A DNA stretch of 64,000 bases from Pseudomonas cedrina subsp. cedrina (GCF_001983175.1 NZ_MNPW01000006.1:124001-188000), one strand, 5' to 3'. Shown: positions 36,194 to 46,184, counted from the stretch's first letter. Made by a program: numbers and translations. The notes: generated by a model from the letters alone, not told the origin.

Positions 36194-37267
36194 TCAAGCG
36201 CCGTAATAGAGCCTTGGCACGCGGCGCAGGTTGCAGAACAGCTGGTAGGGAATGGTATCGGCGGCGACCGCGATGTCACTGGCGAGGATCTGTTTGCCCC
36301 ACAGCTCCACCGTGGAACCGAGGCCGGCCTGCGGCACGTCGGTCAGGTCGATGCATAGCATGTCCATGGACACGCGCCCCAGCAACTGGCTGCGTTGCCC
36401 GGCCACCCACACCGGCGTGCCCGTCGGTGCATGGCGCGGGTAGCCGTCGGCGTAACCCATGGCCACTACACCGATGCGCATCGGTTTTGGCGTGATGAAT
36501 TTGGCACCGTAACCCACCGGCTCGCCGGACGGCAGTTCTCGTACGCAGATAACCTTGGATTCCAGGGTCATCACCGGTTGCAGACGCGAAGCCACCGCCT
36601 GCTCTTCGCCAAACGGTGTGGCGCCGTAGAGCATGATGCCGGGGCGCACCCAATCACTGGACACCTTCGGCCAGCCCATCACCGACGGCGAATTGCGCAG
36701 GCTGACCTCGGCCGACAAGCCCTGGCGCGCCGCCTCAAACACCGCCACCTGTTCATCACTGCGTACGCAGTCGAGCTCATCGGCGCGGGCAAAGTGGCTC
36801 ATCAATACAATCTTGGCCACTTTCCCGCTGGCCAGCAGGCGCTGGTAAGCCTCGTGGTAGTCCTTGGGGTGCAGGCCAACGCGGTGCATGCCCGAGTCGA
36901 GCTTGAGCCAGACGGTCAGCGGTTTGCCCAGCCTGGCCTGTTCGATGGCCTCCAGTTGCCACAACGAATGCACCACGCACCACAAGTCATGCTCGATGAT
37001 CAGCGGCAGCTCGTCAGCTTCGAAAAAACCTTCCAACAGCAACACCGGCGCGCGAATGCCAGCGGCGCGCAGCTCCAGGGCTTCCTCGATGCAGGCCACG
37101 GCAAACCCATCTGCCTCAGCCTCCAGCGCCTGGGCCACGCGCACGGCGCCATGGCCGTAGGCATCGGCCTTGATCACGGCAAGGGCCTTGGCCCCAGTGA
37201 CTTCGCGAGCCAGTTGGTAGTTGTGGCGCAGGGCCTTAAGGTCGATGAGGGCACGGGCTGGACGCAT
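36194..37267 (-). CDS. dadX: catabolic alanine racemase
   Basis: PLP enzyme interconverting L- and D-alanine; supplies D-alanine for DadA. The 357-residue protein has the PLP lysine in [14 protein letters not shown] (about residue 33), [10 protein letters not shown] (about residues 122-131), the second-base Tyr near GYGAKFI and the conserved [10 protein letters not shown] (about residues 298-307). It is the third gene of the dadA-ridA-dadX arrangement on the minus strand, so it is the DadX rather than the biosynthetic Alr paralogue. Likely controlled by the Lrp-type regulator at 39133. Confidence 0.95.
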   Translation of the reverse strand: MRPARALIDLKALRHNYQLAREVTGAKALAVIKADAYGHGAVRVAQALEAEADGFAVACIEEALELRAAGIRAPVLLLEGFFEADELPLIIEHDLWCVVHSLWQLEAIEQARLGKPLTVWLKLDSGMHRVGLHPKDYHEAYQRLLASGKVAKIVLMSHFARADELDCVRSDEQVAVFEAARQGLSAEVSLRNSPSVMGWPKVSSDWVRPGIMLYGATPFGEEQAVASRLQPVMTLESKVICVRELPSGEPVGYGAKFITPKPMRIGVVAMGYADGYPRHAPTGTPVWVAGQRSQLLGRVSMDMLCIDLTDVPQAGLGSTVELWGKQILASDIAVAADTIPYQLFCNLRRVPRLYYGA

Positions 37268-37350
37268 GGCGGCGGGCTTCTAGGCGGCAGAGTGAAAAAA
37301 TCGGCACCGACAGATTGCGTCAGCACCGGGAGAGGGATCTTTATTAAGAG

Positions 37351-37704
37351 TTAAGGCATGGCCGCCACGACGGACAGCTCTACCAGGATTTGCGGTTCGC
37401 ACAGTTTGGCTTCAACGGTGGCGCGAGCCGGAGCGACGCCTTTGGGCAGCCACTCGTCCCACACTCGGTTCATGCCGACAAAATCGGTATCGATGTCTTT
37501 GAGGTAGATCGTCACCGACAGCAGCCGGGTCTTGTCGGTACCGGCCAGGTCCAGCAGACGCTCGATGTTGGCCAGGGTCTCCCGGGTCTGCTGTTCAATC
37601 CCGGCACTCATGTCGTCGCCGACCTGCCCGGCCAGGTACACGGTACCGCTGTGGACAACGATCTGGCTCATGCGCTCATTGGTGAGCTGGCGCTGGATTG
37701 ACAT
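37351..37704 (-). CDS. RidA-family imine/enamine deaminase, dad-locus paralogue
   Basis: A 117-residue YjgF/YER057c/UK114 protein. It hydrolyses reactive 2-aminoacrylate or imine intermediates to keto acids and ammonia, fitting a place next to DadA, which makes imines. Motifs: [11 protein letters not shown] (about residues 22-32), [20 protein letters not shown] (about residues 42-61), and the substrate Arg in [11 protein letters not shown] with the Glu later. Start at 37704, after the family start MSIQRQL; it overlaps the dadA 3' end by 29 bases, suggesting coupled translation. PA5303 is the PAO1 equivalent. Confidence 0.94.
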   Translation of the reverse strand: MSIQRQLTNERMSQIVVHSGTVYLAGQVGDDMSAGIEQQTRETLANIERLLDLAGTDKTRLLSVTIYLKDIDTDFVGMNRVWDEWLPKGVAPARATVEAKLCEPQILVELSVVAAMP

Positions 37705-38977
37705 GTTTTGCGGACTCCTGGTGGTTGCCATAACGGGAAATATCGAGGCCTGCGGCGCTGATCTGCGGCGTCTTCTTCGCCATCAGGTCGGCCAGCAAGC
37801 GCCCGGAACCACAGGCCATGGTCCAGCCAAGCGTGCCATGACCGGTGTTCAGGAACAGGTTCTTGAACGGGGTGGCTCCGACAATCGGCGTGCCGTCGGG
37901 TGTGGTCGGGCGCAGGCCGGTCCAGAACGAAGCTTGGGTCAAATCGCCGCCCTGAGGATAAAGGTCGTTGACGATCATCTCCAGGGTTTCGCGCCGGCGC
38001 GGGTTGAGCGACAGGTCAAAACCGGCTATTTCAGCCATGCCGCCGACGCGGATGCGGTTGTCGAAACGGGTGATCGCGACCTTGTAGGTCTCGTCCAGAA
38101 TGGTGGAAGTCGGTGCCATCGCCGGGTTGGTGATCGGCACGGTCAGCGAGTAACCCTTGAGCGGGTAGACCGGCGCCTTGATCCCCAGCGGCTTGAGCAA
38201 TTTCGGCGAATAACTGCCGAGGGCCAGCACGTAGCGGTCGGCGGTTTCCAGCTTGCCGTCGATCCACACACCGTTGATGCGGTCGCCAGCGTAATCGAGG
38301 CGCTGGATATCCTGCTCGAAACGAAATTGCACACCCAATTGCTTGCACATGTCGGCCAGGCGGGTCGTGAACATCTGGCAGTCGCCCGTCTGGTCGTTCG
38401 GCAGGCGCAGGGCTCCGGCGAGGATATCCGTGACACTGGCCAGGGCCGGCTCGATGCGGGCGATGCCGGCGCGGTCGAGCAGTTCGAACGGCACGCCGGA
38501 CTCCTTCAACACCGCAATGTCTTTGGCCGCGCCATCGAGCTGGGCCTGTGTGCGGAACAATTGGGTAGTCCCAAGGCTGCGGCCTTCGTAGGCAATGCCG
38601 GTCTCGGCGCGCAGTTCATCGAGGCAATCGCGACTGTACTCGGACAGACGCACCATGCGCTCCTTGTTCACCGCGTAACGGCTGGCGGTGCAGTTGCGCA
38701 GCATCTGCGCCATCCACAGGTATTGATCGATATCGGCGGTGGCCTTGATCGCCAGCGGTGCGTGGCGCTGCAACAGCCATTTGATGGCCTTGAGCGGCAC
38801 ACCCGGCGCGGCCCATGGCGACGCATACCCTGGGGACACCTGGCCGGCGTTGGCGAAACTGGTTTCCATGGCCGCGGCGGGCTGGCGGTCGACTACGACC
38901 ACGTCAAAGCCGGACCGCGCCAAATAGTAGGCACTGGTCACACCAATGACGCCGCTACCCAAGACCAGAACGCGCAT
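37676..38977 (-). CDS. dadA: D-amino acid dehydrogenase, small subunit
   Basis: Membrane-associated FAD enzyme oxidising D-alanine and other D-amino acids to keto acids, feeding electrons to the respiratory chain. The 433-residue protein has the FAD-binding Rossmann motif [20 protein letters not shown] (residues 3-22), a second acidic end VVVVDRQ and C-terminal FAD contact [19 protein letters not shown] (about residues 392-410). Divergent from the lrp/dadR gene with a 155-base regulated spacer. First gene of the dadA-ridA-dadX operon. Confidence 0.97.
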   Translation of the reverse strand: MRVLVLGSGVIGVTSAYYLARSGFDVVVVDRQPAAAMETSFANAGQVSPGYASPWAAPGVPLKAIKWLLQRHAPLAIKATADIDQYLWMAQMLRNCTASRYAVNKERMVRLSEYSRDCLDELRAETGIAYEGRSLGTTQLFRTQAQLDGAAKDIAVLKESGVPFELLDRAGIARIEPALASVTDILAGALRLPNDQTGDCQMFTTRLADMCKQLGVQFRFEQDIQRLDYAGDRINGVWIDGKLETADRYVLALGSYSPKLLKPLGIKAPVYPLKGYSLTVPITNPAMAPTSTILDETYKVAITRFDNRIRVGGMAEIAGFDLSLNPRRRETLEMIVNDLYPQGGDLTQASFWTGLRPTTPDGTPIVGATPFKNLFLNTGHGTLGWTMACGSGRLLADLMAKKTPQISAAGLDISRYGNHQESAKHVNPAPAHQ

Positions 38978-39036
38978 TTTATATCCTCATCGCGGGCAAG
39001 GCCGCTGACGTGTGTTATTCGAGCAATGATGAGCGC

Positions 39037-39094
39037 AGTGTAAAAAACTATAGCCAGTGCAATTCACTATATAAGTGCCTATATTTGGCGACAA
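39037..39094 (-). promoter_or_regulatory. dadA promoter and candidate Lrp/DadR operator array
   Basis: On the minus strand TTGTCG (39094-39089), a 17-base spacer, TATAGT (39071-39066) form a sigma-70-like promoter for dadA. Overlapping it, AGTG/CACT half-sites alternate at 39037, 39056, 39065 and 39074 (spacing 19, 9 and 9), including AGTGCAATTCACT and CACTATATAAGTG. Such helically phased half-sites are typical for Lrp-type regulators, and the regulator gene is divergent. Confidence 0.5.
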
Positions 39095-39132
39095 TTCTCG
39101 GCAAAAACCCTTTTCACAGAGGCGTATCCCCT

Positions 39133-39621
39133 ATGCGTACCAACACCCAGACCAAGCGGGAGCTGGACAAGATCGACCGCAATATCCTGCGCATCCTGCA
39201 AACCGACGGGCGTATTTCGTTCACGGAGCTGGGAGAAAAGGTTGGGCTGTCGACCACGCCGTGCACCGAGCGGGTGCGCCGGCTGGAGCGCGAGGGGATC
39301 ATCATGGGCTACAACGCGCGGCTCAACCCCCAGCATTTAAAGGGCAGCTTGCTGGTATTTGTCGAGATCAGCCTTGATTACAAGTCCGGCGACACCTTTG
39401 AGGAATTCCGCCGCGCCGTGTTGAAACTGCCCCATGTACTGGAGTGCCACCTGGTGTCGGGGGACTTTGATTACCTGGTGAAAGCGCGAATTTCCGAGAT
39501 GGCGTCTTACCGCAAACTGCTGGGTGATATCCTGCTCAAACTGCCCCATGTGCGGGAATCCAAGAGCTATATCGTGATGGAAGAGGTGAAGGAGAGCCTG
39601 AACCTGCCGATCCCTGACTGA
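39133..39621 (+). CDS. dadR: Lrp/AsnC-family regulator of the dad operon
   Basis: A 162-residue leucine-responsive-type activator. Start at 39133 (MRTNTQTKREL), giving the usual length; an in-frame extension upstream would cross the promoter region. Winged-helix DNA-binding domain (about residues 8-70: LDKIDRNILRILQTDGRISF, STTPCTERVRRLEREG), then the RAM ligand-binding domain (about 75-155: GSLLVFVEISLDY, LECHLVSGDFDYLVKARISE). In P. aeruginosa the Lrp-type DadR (PA5308) activates dadAX in response to L-alanine; the divergent placement here supports that. Confidence 0.95.
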   Translation: MRTNTQTKRELDKIDRNILRILQTDGRISFTELGEKVGLSTTPCTERVRRLEREGIIMGYNARLNPQHLKGSLLVFVEISLDYKSGDTFEEFRRAVLKLPHVLECHLVSGDFDYLVKARISEMASYRKLLGDILLKLPHVRESKSYIVMEEVKESLNLPIPD

Positions 39622-39632
39622 CCCACTGACAC

Positions 39633-39648
39633 AACCCGCTCCCACATT
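39633..39648. repeat. solitary REP remnant downstream of dadR
   Basis: ACCCGCTCCCACATTTT matches the outer end of the GTGGGAGCGGG-type REP. No second arm is present. Confidence 0.5.
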
Positions 39649-39665
39649 TTGAACGCGTACACCCG

Positions 39666-40019
39666 TTACACCAACACTTGCCGCGTGCTCGCCATGTACT
39701 CATGAATCTGCTTTTCCACCCGCGGGTGAATCAGCTCAACCGGCCCCCGCCCATTGGGGCACGGCAAGCTCTTGGTGGTGCCGAACAGCCGGCAGATCAG
39801 CGGCCTTTCGTCGTACACCGTGCAGCCATTGGGGCCCAGGTGCACGCAGTTCAGCTCATCCATGGCGGCATCCTGCTCGGCGGCGGTCTTACGGGGCAGG
39901 CGTGACATCTCCTCGGGCGAGGTGGTCACCGGCCCGCAGCAATCGTGACAACCGGGGACGCATTCGAACGACGGTATCTGCCGACGCAGCGCGCTGATCT
40001 TCTGACTGTTGCAACTCAT
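39666..40019 (-). CDS. YkgJ-family cysteine cluster protein
   Basis: A 117-residue protein with the YkgJ zinc/iron-chelating pattern: FECVPGCHDCCGPVT (about residues 18-32), NCVHLGPNGCTVYDERPLICRLFG (about residues 57-80) and SLPCPNGRGP. The eight or so cysteines suggest a bound metal. Function unknown. It is convergent with dadR and divergent from the oxidoreductase gene at 40133. Confidence 0.92.
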   Translation of the reverse strand: MSCNSQKISALRRQIPSFECVPGCHDCCGPVTTSPEEMSRLPRKTAAEQDAAMDELNCVHLGPNGCTVYDERPLICRLFGTTKSLPCPNGRGPVELIHPRVEKQIHEYMASTRQVLV

Positions 40020-40132
40020 CGAAACCCATACCGAACGGCGAATAAGCGTGGAGTCTGCCGCAAAATGAGCTGCGCAGACAGCTTCGTCCGACCGTTGTAT
40101 CCTGCGTCAAATTTTCCAAACAGGCATGCCCC

Positions 40133-41425
40133 ATGACCGCCAGCGCCCAGCACACCGCTTCCTACTACGCCGCAAGCAGCCTGCCGCAGCCCGACTACCC
40201 GGCGCTGAGGGGCGAAGTGACGGCCGACGTGTGCGTGGTCGGCGGGGGTTTCTCCGGGCTCAACACGGCGCTGGAGCTGGCCGAACGCGGTTTCAGCGTG
40301 GTGTTGCTCGAAGCGCGCAAGATCGCCTGGGGCGCCAGCGGACGCAATGGCGGCCAATTGATTCGCGGTGTCGGCCATGGCCTGGACCAGTTCGCCAATG
40401 TGCTCGGCACCGACGGCGTACGCCAGATGAAGCTGATGGGCCTGGAAGCCGTGGAGATTGTGCGTGAGCGCGTCGAGCGCTTTCGCATCCCCTGCGACCT
40501 GACCTGGGGTTACTGCGACCTCGCCAACAAACCGCGTGACCTGCGGGGTTTGGCCGAAGACGCTGAAGAACTGCGCAGCCTGGGTTACCGGCATGCAGTA
40601 CGCCTGCTGCAAGCCAGCGAAATGGGCAGCGTGATCGGTTCCGAGCGTTATGTAGGCGGCATGATCGATATGGGCTCCGGCCACTTGCACCCGCTGAACC
40701 TGGCCCTGGGTGAAGCCGCCGCGGCGCAGCAACTGGGCGTGAAGCTGTTCGAACAGTCCGAAGTCACGCGCATCGACTACGGTGCTGAAGTCAACGTGCA
40801 CACCGCCCGGGGCAACGTGCGCGCCAAGACCCTGGTGCTGGCGTGCAATGCCTACCTCAATGGCCTCAACCCTCACCTGAGCGGCAAAGTGTTGCCTGCC
40901 GGCAGCTACATCATCGCCACCGAGCCATTGAGCGAAACCCAGGCTACCAGCCTGTTGCCGCAGAACATGGCGGTGTGCGACCAGCGTGTCACGGTGGACT
41001 ACTTCCGGCTGTCCGCCGACCGCCGCCTGCTGTTCGGCGGTGCTTGCCACTATTCCGGCCGTGATCCCCAGGACATCGGCGCCTATATGCGTCCAAAAAT
41101 GCTGCGCGTGTTCCCGCAACTGGCCGAGGTGAAGATCGATTTCCAATGGGGCGGCATGATCGGCATCGGGGCGAACCGCCTACCGCAGATTGGCCGACTG
41201 GCCGACCAACCCAACGTGTATTACGCCCAGGCCTACGCCGGCCACGGCCTCAACGCCACCCATCTGGCGGGCAAGTTGTTGGCCGAAGCGATCAGCGGCC
41301 AGCAACAAGGCCGCTTTGACCTGTTCGCCCAAGTGCCGCACATGACCTTCCCCGGCGGCAAGCACCTGCGCTCGCCGCTGCTGGCCCTGGGAATGCTCTG
41401 GCACCGCCTCAAAGAGCTGGTGTAA
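40133..41425 (+). CDS. FAD-dependent amine/amino acid oxidoreductase (PuuB-like)
   Basis: A 430-residue DAO-family flavoprotein with an N-terminal FAD motif VCVVGGGFSGLNTALELAERGF (about residues 31-52), the GGRN-type GASGRNGGQLIRG (about residues 68-80) and the C-terminal YAQAYAGHGLNATHLAGKLLAEAI. The pattern is close to gamma-glutamylputrescine oxidase PuuB and the PAO1 PA5309 equivalent. Its place near PauR, DadA and an aldehyde dehydrogenase supports a role in amine catabolism, but the substrate cannot be read from sequence. Confidence 0.93.
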   Translation: MTASAQHTASYYAASSLPQPDYPALRGEVTADVCVVGGGFSGLNTALELAERGFSVVLLEARKIAWGASGRNGGQLIRGVGHGLDQFANVLGTDGVRQMKLMGLEAVEIVRERVERFRIPCDLTWGYCDLANKPRDLRGLAEDAEELRSLGYRHAVRLLQASEMGSVIGSERYVGGMIDMGSGHLHPLNLALGEAAAAQQLGVKLFEQSEVTRIDYGAEVNVHTARGNVRAKTLVLACNAYLNGLNPHLSGKVLPAGSYIIATEPLSETQATSLLPQNMAVCDQRVTVDYFRLSADRRLLFGGACHYSGRDPQDIGAYMRPKMLRVFPQLAEVKIDFQWGGMIGIGANRLPQIGRLADQPNVYYAQAYAGHGLNATHLAGKLLAEAISGQQQGRFDLFAQVPHMTFPGGKHLRSPLLALGMLWHRLKELV

Positions 41426-41426
41426 G

Positions 41427-41651
41427 TCAGCTGCGCCAGAAGGGCTTCAAACCTTCCTGGCGTGCCTGTTCGGCGCTCAGCCCGACGTCGCGAAGTTGCT
41501 CGCGGCTCAGGTGCAGCAAGGCTTTGCGCGTGTGACGACGCTGCCAGAACAGACGCCAGCCGCTGTTATGGCGCGGCGCCGTCGCCTGTTCCTGTCCAGC
41601 CTCCAGCTCCTGGCTGTGTAACGTCAGCCGCACATCGCTCATTCCGTTCAT
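41427..41651 (-). CDS. DUF1127 small basic protein
   Basis: A 74-residue protein whose C-terminal half carries the DUF1127 pattern: WRLFWQRRHTRKALLHLS, then REQLRDVGLSAEQARQE and KPFWRS. It is basic and rich in Arg/Trp. DUF1127 proteins are common in proteobacteria and in some species affect RNA or phosphate metabolism. It abuts the 3' end of the oxidoreductase gene (1 base apart, convergent) and is divergent from the MocR gene. Confidence 0.9.
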   Translation of the reverse strand: MNGMSDVRLTLHSQELEAGQEQATAPRHNSGWRLFWQRRHTRKALLHLSREQLRDVGLSAEQARQEGLKPFWRS

Positions 41652-41819
41652 CTTTGTTGCCCCTCATCTGCCGTGTTGCCATGAGAGACCAGCATGGGCG
41701 CGCGGCAAAAACCATTACAGATTCAACCCAACTCTATTAAATCCATACAGATGCTGCCTATGAGCGGCTGAATCCTGTATTTTGCGCTTATCTGTACTGG
41801 TGCTCCGGGAGCAACCGCC

Positions 41820-43244
41820 ATGACCCTCTATGTAAACCTCGCCGAATTACTGGGCACGCGTATCGAACAGGGCTTCTACCGCCCCGGTGATCGCTTGCCT
41901 TCTGTACGGGCCTTGAGCGTGGAGCACGGGGTCAGCCTGAGCACCGTGCAGCAGGCCTACCGTTTGCTGGAAGACAATGGATTGGCGATGCCCAAGCCGA
42001 AATCCGGCTACTTCGTACCGGTCGGTCGCCAGCTGCCCGCGCTGCCCGAGGTTGGCCGCCCGGCTCAACGGCCGGTGGAGATTTCCCAGTGGGACCAGGT
42101 GCTGGAGTTGATCCGCGCGGTCCCGCGCAAAGATGTCATACAGCTGGGTCGCGGCATGCCGGATGTATTGTCGCCCACCCTCAAGCCCCTGCTGCGCAGC
42201 CTGGCGCGGGTGAGTCGCCGCCAGGACTTGCCCGGTCTGTATTACGACAACATCCTCGGCTGTATGGAATTGCGCGAGCAAATTGCGCGACTGTCACTGG
42301 ATTCCGGCTGCCAGCTGACAGCCGAGGATATTGTGATCACCACCGGCTGCCATGAAGCGCTGTCGGCCAGCATTCACGCTATCTGTGAACCTGGCGATAT
42401 CGTCGCGGTGGACTCGCCGAGCTTCCATGGCGCCATGCAGACCCTCAAGGGCCTGGGCATGAAAGCCCTGGAAATTCCCACCGACCCGATCACCGGCATC
42501 AGCCTTGAAGCCCTGGAATTGGCCCTGGAGCAGTGGCCGATCAAAATCATCCAGCTGACGCCCAACTGCAACAACCCGCTGGGCTACATCATGCCGGAGG
42601 CGCGCAAACGTGCGTTGCTGACCCTGGCCCAGCGCTTTGACGTGGCGATTATCGAAGACGATGTATACGGCGAACTGGCCTACAGCTACCCGCGCCCACG
42701 CACCATCAAGTCCTTCGACGAAGACGGCCGTGTCTTGCTGTGCAGTTCCTTCTCGAAAACCCTGGCGCCGGGCTTGCGCATCGGGTGGGTCGCGCCCGGC
42801 CGATACCTGGAACGGGTGCTGCACATGAAGTACATCAGCACCGGCTGCACCGCCACGCAGCCACAGATCGCGATCGCCGAATTTCTCAAGGGTGGGCATT
42901 TTGAGCCCCATTTGCGCCGGATGCGCAGCCAATACCAGCGCAACCGCGACCTGATGCTCGATTGGGTCAGCCGTTATTTCCCTGCGGGCACCCGCGCCAG
43001 CCGCCCCCAAGGCAGCTTCATGCTGTGGATAGAACTGGCCGAAGGCTTCGACACCCTCAAGCTCAACCGGATGCTGGTGGAGCAAGGCGTACAGATCGCG
43101 GTGGGCAGCATCTTTTCCGCGTCGGGCAAATACCGCAACTGCCTGCGCATGAACTACGCTGCCAAGCCAACCGCTCAAATCGAAGAAGCCGTGCGCAAGG
43201 TCGGTGCGGCCGCGAGCAAATTGATGGCCGAAGCGGTCGACTGA
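41820..43244 (+). CDS. MocR-type GntR/aminotransferase-like transcriptional regulator
   Basis: A 474-residue fusion: N-terminal GntR winged helix (about residues 1-70: TRIEQGFYRPGDRLPSVRAL, SLSTVQQAYRLLEDNGLAMPK) and C-terminal fold-type I aminotransferase-like domain (about 110-470) with PNCNNPLGY, the PLP Lys in SSFSKTLAPGLRIGW, and Arg near the end (NCLRMNY). MocR proteins act as PLP-responsive regulators rather than enzymes. The target may be a neighbour (DUF1127 gene or oxidoreductase); not determinable here. Confidence 0.92.
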   Translation: MTLYVNLAELLGTRIEQGFYRPGDRLPSVRALSVEHGVSLSTVQQAYRLLEDNGLAMPKPKSGYFVPVGRQLPALPEVGRPAQRPVEISQWDQVLELIRAVPRKDVIQLGRGMPDVLSPTLKPLLRSLARVSRRQDLPGLYYDNILGCMELREQIARLSLDSGCQLTAEDIVITTGCHEALSASIHAICEPGDIVAVDSPSFHGAMQTLKGLGMKALEIPTDPITGISLEALELALEQWPIKIIQLTPNCNNPLGYIMPEARKRALLTLAQRFDVAIIEDDVYGELAYSYPRPRTIKSFDEDGRVLLCSSFSKTLAPGLRIGWVAPGRYLERVLHMKYISTGCTATQPQIAIAEFLKGGHFEPHLRRMRSQYQRNRDLMLDWVSRYFPAGTRASRPQGSFMLWIELAEGFDTLKLNRMLVEQGVQIAVGSIFSASGKYRNCLRMNYAAKPTAQIEEAVRKVGAAASKLMAEAVD

Positions 43245-43303
43245 CCTTTCCTGGGAAATAGCCGTCATATACCGACAACCGCCCTGATCTGGAAGCAACT
43301 CCC

Positions 43304-44875
43304 TTGATGATTCAACGGCTATTTCCGTTTTTCCTGTTGGGAGCCCTGGCCCTGGGCGGCTGCGCCACAGTGCACGCACCGCGAATCCCCAGCGACGCCC
43401 TGCCCGCCGGGCAATCGTCGTTCGGCCGCTCGATCCAGGCCCAGGCTGCGCCGTACCAGGGCCGCTCGGGTTTTCGCCTGCTGCCCAACAGCAGCGAGGC
43501 GTTCATGGCCCGCGCCGAGTTGATCCGCAACGCCCAGACCAGCCTCGACCTGCAGTATTACATCGTGCATGACGGTATCAGCACCCGCATGCTGGTGGAC
43601 GAACTGCTCAAGGCTGCCGACCGTGGCGTGCGCGTGCGCATCCTGCTGGACGACACCACCAGCGACGGCCTCGACCAGGTCATCGCCACCCTCGCTACCC
43701 ATCCCAGCATCGAGATCCGCCTGTTCAACCCCTTGCACCTGGGGCGCAGCACCGGCGTGACGCGGGCCATGGGCCGTCTGTTCAACCTGTCGCTGCAACA
43801 TCGGCGCATGCACAATAAGTTGTGGCTGGCGGACAACAGCGTGGCCATCGTCGGCGGACGCAACCTGGGGGACGAATATTTCGATGCAGAGCCCAACCTG
43901 AACTTCACTGATATCGACATGCTCAGCGTGGGGCCGGTGGCCGAGCAACTGGGACACAGTTTCGACCAGTACTGGAACAGCGCGCTGAGCAAGCCGATTG
44001 ATGACTTCGTCTCCATTACGCCGTCCAGAGGCGACCTGGCCGCTGCGCGCGTGCGCCTGGAAGCCTCCCTGGCCGAGTCGCGCCAGCAGAACCACGCGCT
44101 GTACAACCGCTTGCGCACCTACCAGACCCAACCGCGCATGGACACTTGGCGCCGGGAGCTGATCTGGGCCTGGAACCAGGCGCTGTGGGACGCACCGAGC
44201 AAAGTGCTGGCCAAGGCCGACCCGGATCCTCGGTTGTTACTCACCACGCAACTGGCGCCGGAACTGGACGGGGTCACGCATGAATTGATGATGATCTCGG
44301 CGTATTTCGTGCCGGGTCAACCGGGGCTGGTGTACCTGACCGGGCGCGCCGATGCCGGCGTGTCGGTCAGCCTGCTGACCAACTCCCTGGAAGCCACTGA
44401 CGTACCGGCCGTGCACGGTGGTTATGCGCCCTATCGCAAGGCACTGCTGGAACACGGGGTCAAACTCTATGAACTGCGCCGCCAGCCGGGCGACCCCAGC
44501 GCGGGCAGCGGGCCGCACCTGTTTCGACGCGGCTCGTTTCGTGGCTCGGATTCCAGCCTGCACAGCAAGGCGATAATCTTCGATCGCACGAAGTCGTTTA
44601 TCGGGTCGTTCAACTTCGATCCACGTTCAGTGCTGTGGAACACCGAAGTCGGCGTGCTGGTGGACAGTCCCGAGTTGGCGGAACACGTGCGCAACCTGGC
44701 GCTGCAAGGCATGGCGCCGGCGTTGAGCTATGAAGCGAAATTGCAGGATGGGCAAGTGGTGTGGGTGACCGAAGATAACGGCCAATTGCATACCCTGACC
44801 GATGAGCCAGGCAGTTGGTGGCGCAGGTTTAATGCCTGGTTCGCTACCTCTGTCGGGCTGGAACGCATGCTCTAA
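43304..44875 (+). CDS. phospholipase D / cardiolipin synthase-like lipoprotein
   Basis: A 523-residue protein with a lipoprotein signal peptide ending in LALGGCATVH (lipobox Cys about residue 20) and two HKD motifs: RMHNKLWLADNSVAIVGG (about residues 168-185) and SLHSKAIIFDRTKSFIGS (about residues 420-437). Its layout resembles E. coli ClsC/YmdC-type phosphatidyltransferases, but it is predicted to be lipid-anchored. It may hydrolyse or transfer phosphatidyl groups in the periplasm. Starts 59 bases after the MocR gene; possibly cotranscribed. Confidence 0.9.
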   Translation: MMIQRLFPFFLLGALALGGCATVHAPRIPSDALPAGQSSFGRSIQAQAAPYQGRSGFRLLPNSSEAFMARAELIRNAQTSLDLQYYIVHDGISTRMLVDELLKAADRGVRVRILLDDTTSDGLDQVIATLATHPSIEIRLFNPLHLGRSTGVTRAMGRLFNLSLQHRRMHNKLWLADNSVAIVGGRNLGDEYFDAEPNLNFTDIDMLSVGPVAEQLGHSFDQYWNSALSKPIDDFVSITPSRGDLAAARVRLEASLAESRQQNHALYNRLRTYQTQPRMDTWRRELIWAWNQALWDAPSKVLAKADPDPRLLLTTQLAPELDGVTHELMMISAYFVPGQPGLVYLTGRADAGVSVSLLTNSLEATDVPAVHGGYAPYRKALLEHGVKLYELRRQPGDPSAGSGPHLFRRGSFRGSDSSLHSKAIIFDRTKSFIGSFNFDPRSVLWNTEVGVLVDSPELAEHVRNLALQGMAPALSYEAKLQDGQVVWVTEDNGQLHTLTDEPGSWWRRFNAWFATSVGLERML

Positions 44876-44891
44876 AGCCAAAAAAGGTCAC

Positions 44892-44982
44892 TGTGGGAGC
44901 CGGGCTTGCCCGCGATAGCGCAGTGTCAGGCAACGGATGAGCTGGCTGAGCCACCGCTATCGCAGGCAAGCCCGCTCCCACA
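44892..44982. repeat. REPIN 7, between PLD and MFS genes
   Basis: TGTGGGAGCCGGGCTTGCCC (from 44892) and the inverse GCAAGCCCGCTCCCACA (to 44982), between convergent genes. Confidence 0.9.
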
Positions 44983-44994
44983 TTCGGCCGCATT

Positions 44995-46143
44995 TCAAGT
45001 TGAGGCAGGCTGTGTTGCGCCAAATGCACCCTGACGCAATAACAGCAGCACCAACCCCAACGCACCGGCCGCCATCAACAGCGCCAGCGCATGCCCGTTG
45101 ATCCACTGGCTGCCAGCACCGGCCACCAGCGGGCCGATCAGGCACCCGATCCCCCACAACTGCGCAATGTGGGCATTGGCGCGCACCAGTGCATCGTCGC
45201 GGTAACGCTCGCCAATCAGGATCAACGACAGGGTGAACAGCCCGCCGGCGCTGGCGCCGAACACCACCCATACCGGCCAGATCAGCGGTGTATGCATCAA
45301 CAACGGGACGGCCAGGCTCGACACCAGCAACAGCACCGCACAACTGAGGAACAGCGTGCGCCGTGGCAGGTAGTCGGCCAGCGCGCCAATCGGCAGCTGC
45401 AGCAGCGCATCGCCGACCACCACGGTGCTGACCATCGCCAAGGCGACCTCGGCAGTGAAACCTTGTTGCAGGCAATACACCGGCAGCAACGTCAGAATCA
45501 TCGCCTCAAATGCAGCGAACAAAGCTACCGCCCAGGCGATGGCCGGCAGGCTCAGACAGAAGCGCCACAAGTCGGCGAAGGTCACGCTGAAGGCCTCGGC
45601 GGTCGGCGCGCCGGAACGGCCCAGCAGCAGCAGGGGCGCCACCATCAACAGGCCGACGCCGACCCAGAACCCGTAGTCATGGTCGGTGCCGATCAGTCCC
45701 AGCAACAAGGGGCCCGACAGTTGGCTCAAGGCATAACTGCAGCCATACAGCGCCACCAGCCGGCCACGCCACTGCTCCACCACCAACTGGTTGATCCAGC
45801 TTTCGCCGAGGATAAACACGATGGTCAGGATCACCCCGATCATCAACCGCAGCACCAGCCACACCGGGTAGTTGGGCAGGATGGCCAGCAAGCCGATGGA
45901 CATCGCCCCAGCCCACAGGCACAGGCGCATTAGGTTGGCGGTACCGAGCCATGACGCCATGCGACTGGACACCTTCGCGCCGAGCAGCACACCAAAGGCC
46001 GGCATCGCCGCCATCACCCCGATGGCGAAACTGCCGTAGCCCCAGCTTTCAAGGCGCAGGGACACCAGCGGCATGCTGACGCCCAGGGCCAGGCCAACGC
46101 TGAGTACCGAGGCCAGCACGGCGAAATAAGTCGCCCAACGCAT
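44995..46143 (-). CDS. MFS transporter (YcaD-like)
   Basis: A 382-residue major facilitator with 12 predicted helices. Start at 46143 (MRWATYFAVLASVLSVGLAL) after CAGGAGCATGGA; the longer frame is rejected. The pattern GLALGVSMPLVSLRLESWGYG, the loop GAKVSSRMASWLGTANLMRL between helices 2 and 3 and GSQWINGHALALL near the end are of the YcaD/PA5311 type. Substrate unknown. It is convergent with the PLD gene and shares a REPIN region with the aldehyde dehydrogenase. Confidence 0.92.
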   Translation of the reverse strand: MRWATYFAVLASVLSVGLALGVSMPLVSLRLESWGYGSFAIGVMAAMPAFGVLLGAKVSSRMASWLGTANLMRLCLWAGAMSIGLLAILPNYPVWLVLRLMIGVILTIVFILGESWINQLVVEQWRGRLVALYGCSYALSQLSGPLLLGLIGTDHDYGFWVGVGLLMVAPLLLLGRSGAPTAEAFSVTFADLWRFCLSLPAIAWAVALFAAFEAMILTLLPVYCLQQGFTAEVALAMVSTVVVGDALLQLPIGALADYLPRRTLFLSCAVLLLVSSLAVPLLMHTPLIWPVWVVFGASAGGLFTLSLILIGERYRDDALVRANAHIAQLWGIGCLIGPLVAGAGSQWINGHALALLMAAGALGLVLLLLRQGAFGATQPAST

Positions 46144-46184
46144 TCCATGCTCCTGTCGGCAATGTTCAAGTTCACACAAAACAG

